From NCBI GenBank assembly GCA_963575745.1, contig CAUYUJ010015517.1:256568-320567 (forward strand): DNA of 64,000 nt. Reading direction: 5' to 3'. Positions 53,130 to 63,739 of the stretch are shown one piece after another (within the stretch, counting starts at the first letter, position 1; the number at the start of each line of letters is the position of its first letter). The DNA comes from Prorocentrum cordatum. Taxonomy: Eukaryota; Sar; Dinophyceae; Prorocentrales; Prorocentraceae. The notes beneath the pieces were generated by a model, which did not search any database, had not been told where the DNA came from, and saw only the letters and a list, made by a program, of their open reading frames with translations. A program made the translations under genes and the position numbers.

Positions 53130-54140
53130 TGTGCGCGGGATGGGTGCCCCCCCGACGCTGAAAATGCACGCTTTCCTAAAAGAGTGGGAGGGTTTTTGCT
53201 TTTGGAGGCCTGCTTGGAGCGCCTCGTGGTCGCGTACGCAGACGTCGTGGACGCCCATGGGGCTGTCTGGACGCATCTTGGGCGGTTTGGACCGAATCGT
53301 CCCCCACGTGGGCCGTCCGGACAGCCTTTGGGGGCCCTCTTGCCCCGTTGTGGAGCCCTCTTGGGACCGTCCTGCGGCTTTCCTGGGCCGTTGCCATGGT
53401 TTCTGGAGCCTTCGTGGATCGCCCAGAAGCCGTCTTGGAGCCTTCTTGGGAGCCTTTTTCGGGTGACAGGGGGCGATCTTGCATGTTTTTGGGGCCCTTG
53501 TGGGCCTCGTGAAAGCCCAAGAAGCGCATGTGGTGAAAATGCACGGTGCACCGAAGGAATGAGACTGTTTTTGCTTCTGGAGGCCTGCTTGGAGCGCCTC
53601 GTGGTCGCGTATGCAAACGTCTTGGACACCCATGGGGCCGTCAGGCGGCTATCTTGGGCGGTTTGGACCGAGTCCTCCCCCGCGTGGGACGTCCGGACAG
53701 CCTTTGCGTGCCCTCTTGCCCCGTTGTGGAGCCCTTTTGGGACCGTCCTGCGGCTTTCCTGGGCCGTTGCCATGGTTTCTGGAGCCTTCTTGGATCGGCA
53801 GGACGCCGTCTTGGAGCCTTTTTGCGAGCCTCTTGGGCTGTCGAGGGTCGATCTTGGAGGCTTCGTGGGCCGTTTTGCGCCGCGTGGAAGCCGAATGGGC
53901 GAATGTGGTGAAAATGTACGCTTCCTTAGCGAATGGGACGAATTTTGCTTTGGAGGGTCTCTCTCTGGGGCGCCTCGTAACATTGTTTCAAACGTTTTGG
54001 GGACTTATGGAGCCGTGTGGAGGCGATCTTCGGCGTTTTCGGGCGATCTCTCGTCGTTTCGTAGCTCTCTTGGACCGTTCCGGGAACCTTCGGAACCTTT
54101 TTGGCCCGTTTTGGGGCCTCATGAGGTTCCAAGTGTGCGG
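53130..54140 (+). repeat. about 376-bp tandem repeat, three copies
   Basis: GTTTTTGCTTTTGGAGGCCT with GCTTGGAGCGCCTCGTGGTC lies at about 53193 and 53568, and a diverged version (TTTTGCTTTGGAGGGTCT) at 53943. The first two copies share CCATGGTTTCTGGAGCCTT and TTGCCCCGTTGTGGAGCCC. A 403-codon plus frame covers all copies, but the phase shifts between units, so it is not treated as a gene. Confidence 0.85.
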
Positions 54141-54938
54141 ATGATGGATTTCCCCCCCCCTTCCAAATTGGCCGGACCAGGCCTCCGTGGGAGGGGTTTG
54201 GGGAAGGGGAAGCATCTCACACGCCGTGACCCCAAGGGGTCGGCGGATTGAAGGGCAGCCGCCGATGTAATTTGTTCTCTGGCAGCGTCCAGAGGCTCCA
54301 CGATCGCAAGTGGAGCAGGGATCTTTCCTGGCATATCGTGCGAAAGCAGCGATCTAGCAGGAGAAAGGAACTGAAGCGCCGAAAACGGTCGACGTGCAAA
54401 TATTTTGCAGCGGGCGGCATGGGAGGAATTCTTCGCCGATATCTATGGCAACATCGGTTCAGACACCTACGGAGCCCTTCCTCCTCTGTCAAGCGCTTTT
54501 GATTTGCTCATCCATGCCAGATTCACTGCTGGTCGAGTCGTCAGTGTGGTCGTGTGCAGGGGCTCCATCCTTATCCCCCCTTTCCCCGTCACCCTTTCCT
54601 CGTCACCGCCACTTTCTCACCGCAACCCTGCAGTCGGGCCGCTGAAAAAGGAGCCCTCCTCGTCGGGGAGGGGGTCAGTGCTCTTCGATGGTCTTACAGT
54701 TTGCCCAAGACCGTCCTTTATGTTTTCTGTGGGAAATCGAAGTTCATCTCATGGCAAAAATGGGGCCTCGTTCCTGATCTGAGGGGTCCTTCTGACAGCG
54801 TCTCGACTGCAGCCTCACAGCAGATCCGACGCGGGCGAGTGTGCGATCCGCCCCGCATCGGCGCGTCGAGCGGGGGCGTGCATCTCACGCCGTCCCTGGC
54901 CCGCACCAGCATCTCCCGCGCAGCGTTGATGGGGCCGG
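54141..54938. other. no recognisable gene
   Basis: Short frames only. CACGCCGTGACCCC near 54220 and a GGCAGCGG-rich patch are unremarkable. Confidence 0.45.
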
Positions 54939-55175
54939 TTTCCACCACCACCACCACCACCACAAGTTGGAGGGGCAGGGGGTCCTCCTCCTCCTCCTCC
55001 TCCTCCTCCTCCTCCTCCTTCCTCCTCCTCCTCCTCCTCCTCCCTCCCTCCTCCCTTCTTCCTCCTCACTCCTCCCTCCTCCCTCCTCCCTCCTCCTCCT
55101 CCCTCCTCCGACTCCTCCTCCCTCCTCCGCCTTCTCCTCCTTCTCTTCATCCTCCTCCTCCTCGTCTTCCACCGC
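54939..55175. repeat. (CCA)n-(CTC)n composite, uninterrupted copy
   Basis: TTTCCACCACCACCACCACC, AAGTTGGAGGGGCAGGGGGT and then CTC/TCC triplets to about 55175. Counterpart of the LINE-B 5' flank. Confidence 0.85.
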
Positions 55176-55389
55176 CTTCAAAGGCCCATCAAGCGTGGTG
55201 GAGCACCCCCAGCCCATCCCCCCTCCTCCCGTTGGACTTCCCCTGTTGATCTTGCACGCACGACCGCGTGCTTTCTTCGTATCGCTCTACATGGTTCTTG
55301 GTACATACATGTATCTGCATGGCTGTATTCAATTGGTTTGCGCACGAGCGCCTGCGACGATCTCGGAGCTTGTCTAGTGGGTCAGGAGC

Positions 55390-56000
55390 TTCTCGGATGC
55401 ATTTGAGGGGCCTGTGGGATGCCTCTCAGGGGTCTCTTAGATGGCTCTTGAGGGCATCGGGAAGCTTTTCGGGCCTTCTTGGAGGCCTCCTGGGGGCTTC
55501 TTTGGGGTCCCTTGGTACCCTCTTGGGGTCTCTTGTGGGCGCCTCAGGTCGTCGGGGGGCTCTTAGGATCAGCCTGGGGAGAACGACTTAACATGTCAGT
55601 CCGTATCCCCCGTCTTGGGCCCTTGCCAGGGCTCTCTTGGGGCTTTCTTCAGCCTTCCGGGGGGCCTCTGCGGCCGTCTTGAGGCCCTTTGGGGCTGTCT
55701 TGGGGACCCCTTGGAGGCCTCATGGGCCCTGTTGGAACGATCTTTGGGGCCCCTTGAACCGTCTTGGACGCTGCCAAGACAAAACATGTGAATATACTAA
55801 AAATATGTTTTCCAGCGGAACGGTACGATTTTTACCTTTTCGTGCCCTCTCGGCGGTCCTCTGGGAGCACTCTTGGGCCGTCCTCGAGGCGCGTGGGCCG
55901 TCTCGAAGCCATCTTGGGGCGACCCCGGGCCGTCTCGACGCTCTCTTGGGCCGTGCTGGTGCTCTGTTTGGACTCTCTCAGGTCATCTTGAGAAGCTTGG
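55390..56000 (+). repeat. CTTGGGG-type degenerate repeat, block 1
   Basis: Repeated CTTGGGGCCTC, CTTGGGCCGTC, CTTGGAGGCCTC and CTTCGGGCC of about 10-14 bp, C-to-G skewed. Interrupted at 55780-55850 by unrelated AT-richer sequence. Confidence 0.65.
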
Positions 56001-56124
56001 GGGATGCCTTGGGGAGTCCTCCCACCCCCCCCCTCCGGCCCCCTGCAAATCCGACTTTGAGCCCCTGGGGAGGGGAAAAGAGTGGACAGCCGAATGTCTC
56101 ACACGCATTTTTACACCTGGCAAG

Positions 56125-56335
56125 CAGGGGTCGGCGGATCTCTCTCTCTTTTTCTCTTTTTCTCTTTCTTTCTCTTCCTTTCTCTCTCCCTCTCACTATA
56201 TAATTATATGCTCTTATACACACATATACATATACATGTATACAACGTATGCAGAAACTCTTGTTATTTTTCTCTCTCTCTCTTTATGTATAGTTCTCTC
56301 TCTATGTAGATATCAATTCATGTGGCTGTATATGG
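56125..56335. repeat. (CT)n and TATA-rich tract
   Basis: TCTCTCTCTTTTTCTC runs and ACATATACATATAC repeats. Confidence 0.8.
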
Positions 56336-56374
56336 ATCTATGTGTGTAAGTAACTACACGTGTGCGCATATATA

Positions 56375-56418
56375 CACACGCACGCACGCACGCACTCGCG
56401 CACGCACGCACGCAAGTA

Positions 56419-56454
<36 letters not shown>

Positions 56455-56629
56455 CTCACGCACACACACACACACACCACACACACACGCACACACATAC
56501 GCACACACACACACACACGCACGCGCACACACACATACACACACACACACACGCACGCACGCACGCACACGCACACACACAGACGCACGCACACACCCAC
56601 ACACACACACACACATTCACACACACACA

Positions 56630-56661
<32 letters not shown>

Positions 56662-56707
56662 CCCACACACACACACACACGCACACACACACATACATCT
56701 ATGTATA

Positions 56708-56744
<37 letters not shown>

Positions 56745-56820
56745 GTATATGTGTGTACGCATCTATATATATATATATATATATGTATATACATACATAC
56801 ATATACATATATATAGAGAG
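56375..56820. repeat. (CA)n / (GCAC)n followed by (TA)n
   Basis: CACGCACG tetramers and CACACA to 56695, then TATATA/CATATA to 56815. Frames are Thr-His and Cys-Val artefacts. Confidence 0.95.
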
Positions 56821-56879
56821 AGATATCGGAGTAGGCCGGAGGGGGCCAGGCCGTTGTTTGTTCCCCCCAAGGCTGCCCG

Positions 56880-57450
56880 CCAGGGGTTGTGAGGGGGTTC
56901 CAGAGCTCCGGAGGCGGCCCAGCCCCGCCCCGAAACAGGCCACGACAGGGTGAGCGGGTCCCGACAGAGCCCAAGACGAACCCAAGAGGCCCCGAAGACG
57001 CCCAAGATGCCCTCAAGACAGCACACGAGGACTCCAACACGTTCCAGGACGGACTTAAGAGGCTCCCCAAGAGGGCCCTGGGAGGCAAAATTCACTAATT
57101 CCTAATGGTTTTTGAAAGATTTGGCGTTTTCGCTTTTTCCGCGAGGCCCTTCAGATCGCTCCAAGACGGCCCACGAGGCCCCGAAGAGGGCCCCAAGACG
57201 GCCCATGAGGCTCCCCAGACAACCCAAGTCTGCCCCGAGAGCGCCCCACGAGGGGGCCCTGAGGGGGACCGCGAACCCATATTTCGAGGCCTCGGGCCCT
57301 AGAGACCCCCAGTAGGCACCCGGAGGCCACCTAGAGGCTCCCACGAAGCCCAGTGAGGCCCCCAAGAGGCCCCCAGGAAGCCCCAAGAGGCCCCCAGGGG
57401 CCCCCCAGGAAAAGGCCAAGAGGCCCCCCAACACACCCCAACAAATCATG
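56880..57450 (-). repeat. CTTGGGG-type degenerate repeat, block 2 (opposite strand)
   Basis: CCCCAAGAGGCCCC, GACGGCCCATGAGG and CCCCAGGAAGCCCCAAGAGG units. This is the complement of block 1 and block 3, so the sign of the repeat switches here. Confidence 0.65.
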
Positions 57451-58130
57451 TCCCCAGGAAAACCTTCCGGGCATTCCGAGGACATTGTTCATCATGGTTA
57501 GGTGTGTTACCCATGAGAGTTATGTTTTGCATGAGTTGTTGTCATCCCCAGCTATTAACGCGCATCCCCAGCTATGAACGCCCACAGTTCCCCTGCCTCG
57601 CCCTCCCACGCCTCAATCTCTCCCTCCTCGTCTCCATCGTTGTATCACATCATCACTCCCTAGTTCATTCATGGACCTTGTGCACACGTAGCTGTATAAT
57701 TCTGCAGTTTTGCCCGTGCCCCAGTTCCATGTGTGCGCGCAACGGCTCGCATATGTCGGTCAGTGCCGCGACCGATTAGATTGCCATTGCGTTTCCCAAT
57801 TGGGTGTGTTTGATTTTCTCCGTCGCGCTGTGCACGGGGCCATCAATCGTGTTAATAGCGCTACTAGCAACACAATAGCGTTAACAGCAACACAATGCGG
57901 CACTCATAGCGTCAATGGCGTTGATGGCAACACAAGTCGGCTTGAAATGACTGACTCTCACAGGTAATGCACCTAATCATGGGCTCGAGAGTCTCCAGAG
58001 GCTCCAGAGAGCTGTCTGGGAAGTTGACTGGAAACATGATTGATCGCCTTCTCGCGGCCCTCCGCGGATCGATTCGCGCAAAGCTGCCCCAAGTGACCTC
58101 TTGAACCGACGACGGCGCCGAAGACGAAAC
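57451..58130. other. no recognisable gene
   Basis: AT-richer than its surroundings. AACACAATAGCGTTAACAGC-type short repeats lie at 57850-57940. A TTAACGCGCATCCCCAGCTA duplication is at 57545-57575. Confidence 0.45.
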
Positions 58131-58134
58131 GACG

Positions 58135-58142
58135 AAGACGCG

Positions 58143-58185
<43 letters not shown>
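58135..58185. repeat. (GAC)n microsatellite
   Basis: GAC triplets. GCGCCCCAAGAGGCGACGAC and CACGCCCCAACAGGC flank it as a partial echo. Confidence 0.9.
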
Positions 58186-58187
<2 letters not shown>

Positions 58188-58619
58188 GCGCCCCAAGAGG
58201 CGACGACGACATTCCGACGACGACGGCACGCCCCAACAGGCTCCCTAAACGGCCCCAAAACCATGTTCTCAGAAAGCCCTCTGGGAACCCGATCCATCAG
58301 GCCTCCGCCCCCCTACGCAACCATCTTCCCCGAAAGCCTTCTGAATGCGGATTGACATGCATGGACTTCTCATTGACCATATGTGTTCAGCGTTATGGAC
58401 ACTTCTTCACTTCCAGTTCAAACCATCTGTGGTTCACCACTTCAGTGGAGCCGTGAACTCGTCAAGGCCTGGAGCCTGCTAGAACCTGAGCGCCGGAAGC
58501 GTGCGCGTTGGTTCTAGTATATCATGTATATATGTAGTGTACATATATATATATATATATGCACATGTGTAAACAAAACATACATAGATAAGGGCTTCGC
58601 CCTCTGCTGCCAGCCTCCC
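58186..58619. other. no recognisable gene; TATA tract
   Basis: TATATATATATATATGCACA at 58545-58565. The rest is unrecognised. Confidence 0.45.
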
Positions 58620-58624
58620 TAGTA

Positions 58625-59245
58625 CTAGTGCGGGCGGCTGTGCGGGGGTCTCCTTGGGGTCTGCTTGGGGCCTTTTTGGGGCCGCTTGGGGGTCTCCTCG
58701 GCGCCTCTTGGAAACAATATTTGGGGTCTATTGGGGGTCTCCGTCTCCTTGGGGCCTCTTGGGGGCCTCTTGGGGGCGGAATGGTGGAGTTTTCGGTTCG
58801 TGGGCTTCCTCTTGGGCCTTGCTTGGGACCGTCTTCGGGCCCTTTTGGGTCGTCTGGGGCGCCTGTTGGACTGTCTTGGGGTCCTCTTCGGCCGTCTGGG
58901 GGCCTCTTGGACCGTCATGGGGGGTTCTAGGGCCGTCCTGGGGCGATCTTGGGAACCTCTTGGTCCGTCTCGGAGCGTCGGGAAGCCGAAAAGGCGAGAA
59001 GCCCAAAAGACTTCAAAGACGTTAGGAAAATCTTTGATTTTTGCGTCGTGGGGCCCTCTTGGGAGGCCTCTTGGACCGTCTTGGGAGCATCTTGGGCCGT
59101 CTCTGGGCCATCGTGGGACATCTTGGGGCCATCTTGGCCCGTCTTGGCCTCCTGAGGCCCTCTTCGGAGCCTCGTCGGGCAATCTTGGAGGCTTCTCGAG
59201 CCGTTCTGGCCGCGCGGTGGCGTCGCCATGGGAATCCTGGGGTGG
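58625..59245 (+). repeat. CTTGGGG-type degenerate repeat, block 3
   Basis: GGTCTCCTTGGGGTCTGCTT, CTTGGGGCC, CTTGGACCGTC and CTTGGGACCG units throughout. A 219-codon plus frame across it is repeat-derived. Confidence 0.7.
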
Positions 59246-60455
59246 CCCGGAACAGCATGGATTAGAGGTTCACCCCTCCCATTGGCAGTCTGGTGACGCG
59301 GCGGGGCCCCTTAACAGACTGTAAACCGGAGGCAGGAAACAGGATTGGAGAGACAAAAAACCAATGAAGACATGACAACAACACTTAAAACACATGACAG
59401 CAGACCGCACACACCTTCGCAGCCTTGCGCCCAGGGAGGGGGCCAGCGGATACAGTTCTACACACATATATATATATACACATATATATAGGTATATACA
59501 CAGCAGCAACAACACTTCTGCTTGGATGCGCATATAGGTAATTTCGCATGTCTTGCGCTCACTCTCTCTTTCTCTCTCTTTCTCTGTCTCCATCTCCCTG
59601 CGTGTGTTCTTTCTCTCGTATGTTCTCTCTCTCTCTCTCTTTCTCTCTCCCTCCCCCTCCCTCCCTCTCTCCCTCCCCCATCACTCTCTCGCGTTGAGTC
59701 CGCCGAGGCTCCAAGTTAGAGCAGGCGGTGGGAGCAAACTATCACAAGCTTGTGGCACACAGGGCCACCCTTAAGCGGTACTGTCTCGTGAGGTGCAGGC
59801 TGGCAAGTTCTCTCGTCGCCACGGTTGGGCCCGCTTCGAAAACCGGGTCAGGCTGGTCCCCGCGAGGGGGCCAGGGTCAGATTTTGAGCGGATGTGGGCC
59901 GGGCGCAGTGCGGCCGTTGTCTCAAGTGGCCCTCCTCCGATTGCATCCCTGCCTCGAGCTTGGACCCCTTCTCCGCTGCAGGGGCGTGCGTTGTGCGAGG
60001 TCCCGTGGCCGTCGGGGGAGCGAACTTGCATCCTCCCCGTCCGTGGGCCTTCTGGGGCACGCACGGGCTTGTGCTCCCCGTCGGAGATCCAGAGATGAGG
60101 ACGCATTGCCCCTGTCGACGGTCGCCGGTAGGTACCCAAGCGTTTGGCCCCCTCCCGGAAGGGGCTCCAAAAGTTGGCTCACATCAACAGGTGTTCGAGG
60201 CTCGCCTCCGTGTGCAGTTTCGTCGCCACAAAGCTTGCCGCAGTCTTGGGAGAGCCAGCAGCAGCCCGAGACGTGGACCTCAGGCTTACGTCCGCTGTCT
60301 GCTGGCAGTCCACTGCTCGGGGCTCCTGCCCAGACCGCCCCTCACTCAAACCTAACAGAGCCAGCGTGAACTAAGAACTAGTGCTGAAAAACAAAAACAT
60401 GTGGCTCGCATCAATCAGGAGGGAAGGGAACACTCAGACGCAATCCATCGCCGAT
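59246..60455. other. no recognisable gene; TA and CT tracts
   Basis: TATATATATACACATATATA at 59465-59490 and CTCTCT runs at 59560-59690. A 213-codon plus frame (59728-60369) has no recognised motif and overlaps open frames on both strands. Confidence 0.4.
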
Positions 60456-60459
60456 TCCC

Positions 60460-60680
60460 CAGAAAATATGTGGGAGAATCTATGGGCAGTGGGGGGGAAG
60501 ACACAGACGCAGAAAGCATGGGGAAATATGGGGAACCATGTGATCCGTGCGTATACTTGTGTGTGTGCTCCAGGGCCCCCTTCAACCAGTGGAAGGCATG
60601 CTCCCTCCGTGTTCGGGGCGGGGCCTCCACGGAGGCGGCCCCGCCCCGCGCCAGGGGCGTGGGCACCGGCCTGCGGCGGA
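60460..60680 (+). repeat. dispersed repeat shared with 52670-52900, copy 2
   Basis: AGTGGGGGGGAAGACACAGA, TACTTGTGTGTGTGCTCC and AGGGCCCCCTTCAACC in the same order as copy 1. A GGGGCGGGGCCTCCACGG GC-rich stretch follows. Confidence 0.5.
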
Positions 60681-60699
60681 GGCGTGGCGGAGGAGGTCG

Positions 60700-60893
60700 C
60701 CGCCGCCTTCCCGAGCTGTGTGGGCCCCGACGAGGAGGAGGCCTTCTCAGAAGGCGGCGGGACTTCTCGGAAGCCCCTGCGTCTTCTGAGAAGCTGCTGA
60801 GATAACGCCTCAGAAGGCCGAGGGGCTTTCGAGCCTTCCGAGAAGGCCTTCTCCTTCCCACTTCCCCCCCTTGCTCGCCGCCGCGTACCAGGG
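60700..60893. mobile_element. fold-back element, AAGGCCTTCTCAGAAGG family, copy 2
   Basis: GGAGGCCTTCTCAGAAGGCG at the left and GCCTTCCGAGAAGGCCTTCT followed by CACTTCCCCCCCTTGCTCGC at the right. The centre has CTTCTGAGAAGCTGCTG. It matches the 3.3-kb copy, including the CGCCGCCG border; the left arm is shorter. Confidence 0.65.
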
Positions 60894-61074
60894 AGCACGG
60901 AAGCATCTTGCTGAGGCTGCGGCGATGCTCGCCGACGAGCGGGCCCCTGGTCGGCCTGCCGAGCAGCCCAGCCGAAGTCTGCCCGCGCACTCCTACGGAG
61001 ACGCAGGGCTCGAACACGGCACTGTCGGGCACCACGACCCGCATCTTCCCCAGACCCCTTCGGGTCATGAAAAA

Positions 61075-61260
61075 ATCAGGACGGGAGGTGTTTGGTTATT
61101 TTCGGCCTCTGGGGGCCCTTACTGGCCCTCGGGACCGTCAAAAAACGACTCAGGATGAAAAACCGGTCCAGGGGAATGGGTCGAGATCTCCAGGGGTCGA
61201 CGTAATGAAAAAATCATGACGTCGGGGGTCTGGGTCTGGAGCTGTGTGGGCCCCCGAAAC
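61075..61260 (-). repeat. GGGCCCC-GGCCGAAAA dispersed repeat, copy 6
   Basis: GGCCTCTGGGGGCCCTTACT, GGGACCGTCAAAAAACGACT, CAGGATGAAAAACCGGTCC, TCGAGATCTCCAGGGG and AAATCATGACGTCGGGGG are the complement of the family order seen at 25.1 kb. Confidence 0.6.
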
Positions 61261-61289
61261 GGCAGGACCGTTTTTTCACCGTTTCCGAA

Positions 61290-61475
61290 CAAGGGCCCCT
61301 TGAAAATGGAAGCGGCAACAAAAACGGCGACCGGAAACGGCAAAAGACTGCTCCAGGATTGGAACCAGAGCCGGAACCGGTCAAGAAACGGCGACGGAAC
61401 CAGTAGAAAAACGGCGTCGGAACCGGCAACAAAAACGGCAAAACGGAACCGAAAACAAAACGGCCCTGTCGTTTC
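61290..61475. repeat. CGGCAACAAAAACGG minisatellite
   Basis: Degenerate CGGAACCGG / GCAACAAAAACGGC / AGAAACGGCGAC units of about 15 bp. Confidence 0.7.
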
Positions 61476-61694
61476 CAGTGCCCACTAAGTTCCCCAGGGC
61501 CCTCCCGCCGATTCGGAGGGCCCCGGCCCCGGCCCCTCCCTTTGGTTAGGGGTGCCTCCTTCCTCCCCGCCCGCTGGCCAGCGCGAAGGGGCCAGGAGGC
61601 TGAGCGCTCGGGCTCGGGGCTTGGGTGCGTCTGTCTCTTCATTGTTTTCCCACCTCTCCCCTTGTCGGCACGCCCTGTTTGCTAGTATCTTTCG

Positions 61695-61755
61695 CCAGTC
61701 TCTCTCTCTCTCTCTTTCTTTATTTTTCTCTCTCTCTCTCTCTCTTTCTCTCTAT

Positions 61756-61796
<41 letters not shown>

Positions 61797-61815
61797 TATA
61801 TATATATATGTATAT
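61695..61815. repeat. (CT)n and (CATATA)n tract
   Basis: CTCTCT runs to about 61752, then ACATATACATATACATATAC and TATATATATA. Confidence 0.95.
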
Positions 61816-62069
61816 ATCGTATTCCCTCTGTCTCTGTCTGTGTCTCTGTCTCTCTTCACATTGCTGGATACAATACACACATATAGATTTGTGTGTATGT
61901 GCTCGCCCCCCCACGCCCCCCACTTTACGGTCGATTCCCGCTCATCGTTTCGTCCGCTTCCTACTTGAATCGTCGTTTTCTTTTCCCAATATGTTGTCTC
62001 TCTTCTCTCTTGAATATGCAGCAAGGTTTGCACTCGAATATATGCAGTCCCTTTTCTGTTGTTGGGATG

Positions 62070-62695
62070 ACTCGTGAGAACAGCTGCCATAGGATACGTA
62101 GTAGGAGCTCCATGGGGAGTTCTAGTACAAGCTGTAGTGGCTGAGCTCCGCAAGCGTTCGATCTGTAGTACGAGTTGCAGTAATAGTTGCAATAATGGCA
62201 CTTGCACACAATACGTCAAGAGCAGCGGTAGGATATATGGCAATAAGATCCCAGAGGGTTGCAAACTTGGTTGTAGTAGGAGCTGTGATACGACCTGTTT
62301 CATTAACTGTAGCAGGGGTCGTCCAGAAGAGCTGCGACGAGAGATCTACGGCCCAGCCAATCAGGCCCTGCAACATAGATGCCCTCAATGCGATGTAGGA
62401 ACTGCACAAGACGAGATGCATTGGAATAGTTATTACGCATGGTCGCATGAGCTTGAGTAAGAGCTGTACTACTGGCTTCATGAGGACCTGTATTAGGAGC
62501 TGTAGATGGAGGCGCATTGCGAACTGCATTGGTGCCTGCATTTCATTGATGTTAGTCTTGCAGCAGAAGCGTTACTGGACACAGTGTGGTCAGATGTGAT
62601 AGCGTTTGTATTGGTATGTCAAATGAATATTGCTTCCCGATGGGCAGTCCGATTGCACTGCTAGTGATTGCGGTAGGAAGTGTTGTAGGAGTTGT
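62070..62695. repeat. GTAGGAGCTGTAGTA-type minisatellite, locus 1
   Basis: Degenerate 12-18-bp units (GTAGTAGGAGCTGTGATAC, GTACGAGTTGCAGTAATAG, AGTAAGAGCTGTACTAC). One plus frame is Cys-rich over 62074-62460. Its spacing follows the repeat, so it is not called as a gene. Confidence 0.6.
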
Positions 62696-62880
62696 AGAAG
62701 GTCGCGGGTGGGTCGCGGGTGGGTCGCGGGGTGGGTCGCGGGGTGGGTCGCGGGTGCGTCGCGGGTTGGGTCGCGGGGTGGGTCGCGGTTTGGGTCGCGG
62801 GTGGGTCGTGGGGTGGGTCGCGGGGTGGGGCGCGGGGTGGGTCGCGGGGTGGATCGCGGGTGGGTCGCGGGGGGGACGGA
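62696..62880. repeat. GGTGGGTCGCGG minisatellite
   Basis: About 15 units of 11-13 bp (GGGTGGGTCGCGG / GGGTTGGGTCGCGG). Confidence 0.95.
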
Positions 62881-62884
62881 TACA

Positions 62885-62935
62885 ACGAGCAACAACAACA
62901 ACACCACCAACAACAACAACAGCGCAACAAGCAGA
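62885..62935. repeat. (CAA)n tract
   Basis: GCAACAACAACAACACCACC and CAACAACAACAACAGC. Confidence 0.85.
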
Positions 62936-63159
62936 ATCCTCACCACGGATTCTCACTTCAGCCACGCACCCAGGGAAAATGAATGACCGTTCGGCCCCTC
63001 ACTCTGATAAATAGCGCTAGTATGTAAATAGCAGTAGTAAGACTGGACGCAGTGTCGTAACATTACGAGCTACAGCGGGAGACGCATCGGAAGTTTTGCT
63101 TAGACCTGTTTTGTTGATTGTATTCGGGATGTGGGGAAGAGTCAAATCAGGAATGTTGT

Positions 63160-63400
63160 GGAAAGCTGTGCTTCTGGCCGTGCGGTCAGAGGTGCACTCG
63201 GGTATCCAATTGGGTGTGGAGCATGAAATGTATCAAGCTTTGCAACAACAGTTGCAGTGGGATCTGAATTAGTATCGGCTATAGTAAGAACTGTTGTAGG
63301 GTATGTAAAGGGAGCCGTTGTAGGAACTGCAGTCGGAGCTGTAATGGGCGGTGTCGAAGGAGCAGGTGTGAGAGAAGTGCAGTGCAGGCTGTAGTAGGAG
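63160..63400. repeat. GTAGGAACTGTAG-type minisatellite, locus 2
   Basis: GTTGTAGGAACTGCAGTCGG, AGCTGTAATGGGCGG and TGTAGTAGGAGTGTCTGT units. It precedes unit copy D as the TTGCAC arrays precede or follow copies A-C. Confidence 0.55.
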
Positions 63401-63700
63401 TGTCTGTCGTAGTTGGCGTCGCCATGATACCAGGCCCGCCCGAGCCACCGACCCGCACTGAAGTGCCCGCGCGCCAGCGCGGCCTGCAAGACGCGCGGGG
63501 GAGTTCCCGGCGGTCAGCGCGACTATGGCCGCGTCGGTCGCCCAGTGCTCGCCGGCCGCTCTGCGCACGAGCTTGCGCATACTAGCGCGGCCGCAGCGAT
63601 GCACCACCCAGGGCCGAGCAGCCGTCGCCATCGCCGCCGCCTGTTTTTTGCAAACCAGTTGCGGGTGTGAGGGCGGGGTGATGTGGCGAGCATGGGGGGG
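63395..63700 (+). repeat. dispersed 0.8-1.2 kb unit, copy D (3' half)
   Basis: GTCGCCATGATACCAGGCCC, CCCGCGCGCCAGCGCGGCCT and GCGCGGCCGCAGCGATGCAC align with the 3' halves of copies A and B. The frame VAMIPGPPEPPTRT continues as in copies A and B. Confidence 0.75.
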
Positions 63701-63739
63701 CGGCCACGCGCGCCATATAGTTTCTTGTCCCAGTAGGAA

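Noticed and set aside
53040-54251. 403-codon plus-strand frame
   Set aside because: It covers three 376-bp DNA repeats read in different phases. Conserved DNA segments are not translated in the same frame throughout, so protein selection is unlikely.
59728-60369. 213-codon plus frame with a plausible start
   Set aside because: No motif or hydrophobic or coiled-coil pattern distinguishes it, and two other plus frames and the minus strand are open over the same bases.
62074-62460. 128-codon Cys-rich frame resembling a small secreted protein
   Set aside because: Cys spacing follows the GTAGGAGCTGTAGTA-type repeat, and the minus strand is equally open.
62696-62880. Regular repeats considered as a CRISPR array
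   Set aside because: Units are contiguous 11-13-bp repeats without unique spacers: a minisatellite in a eukaryotic context.
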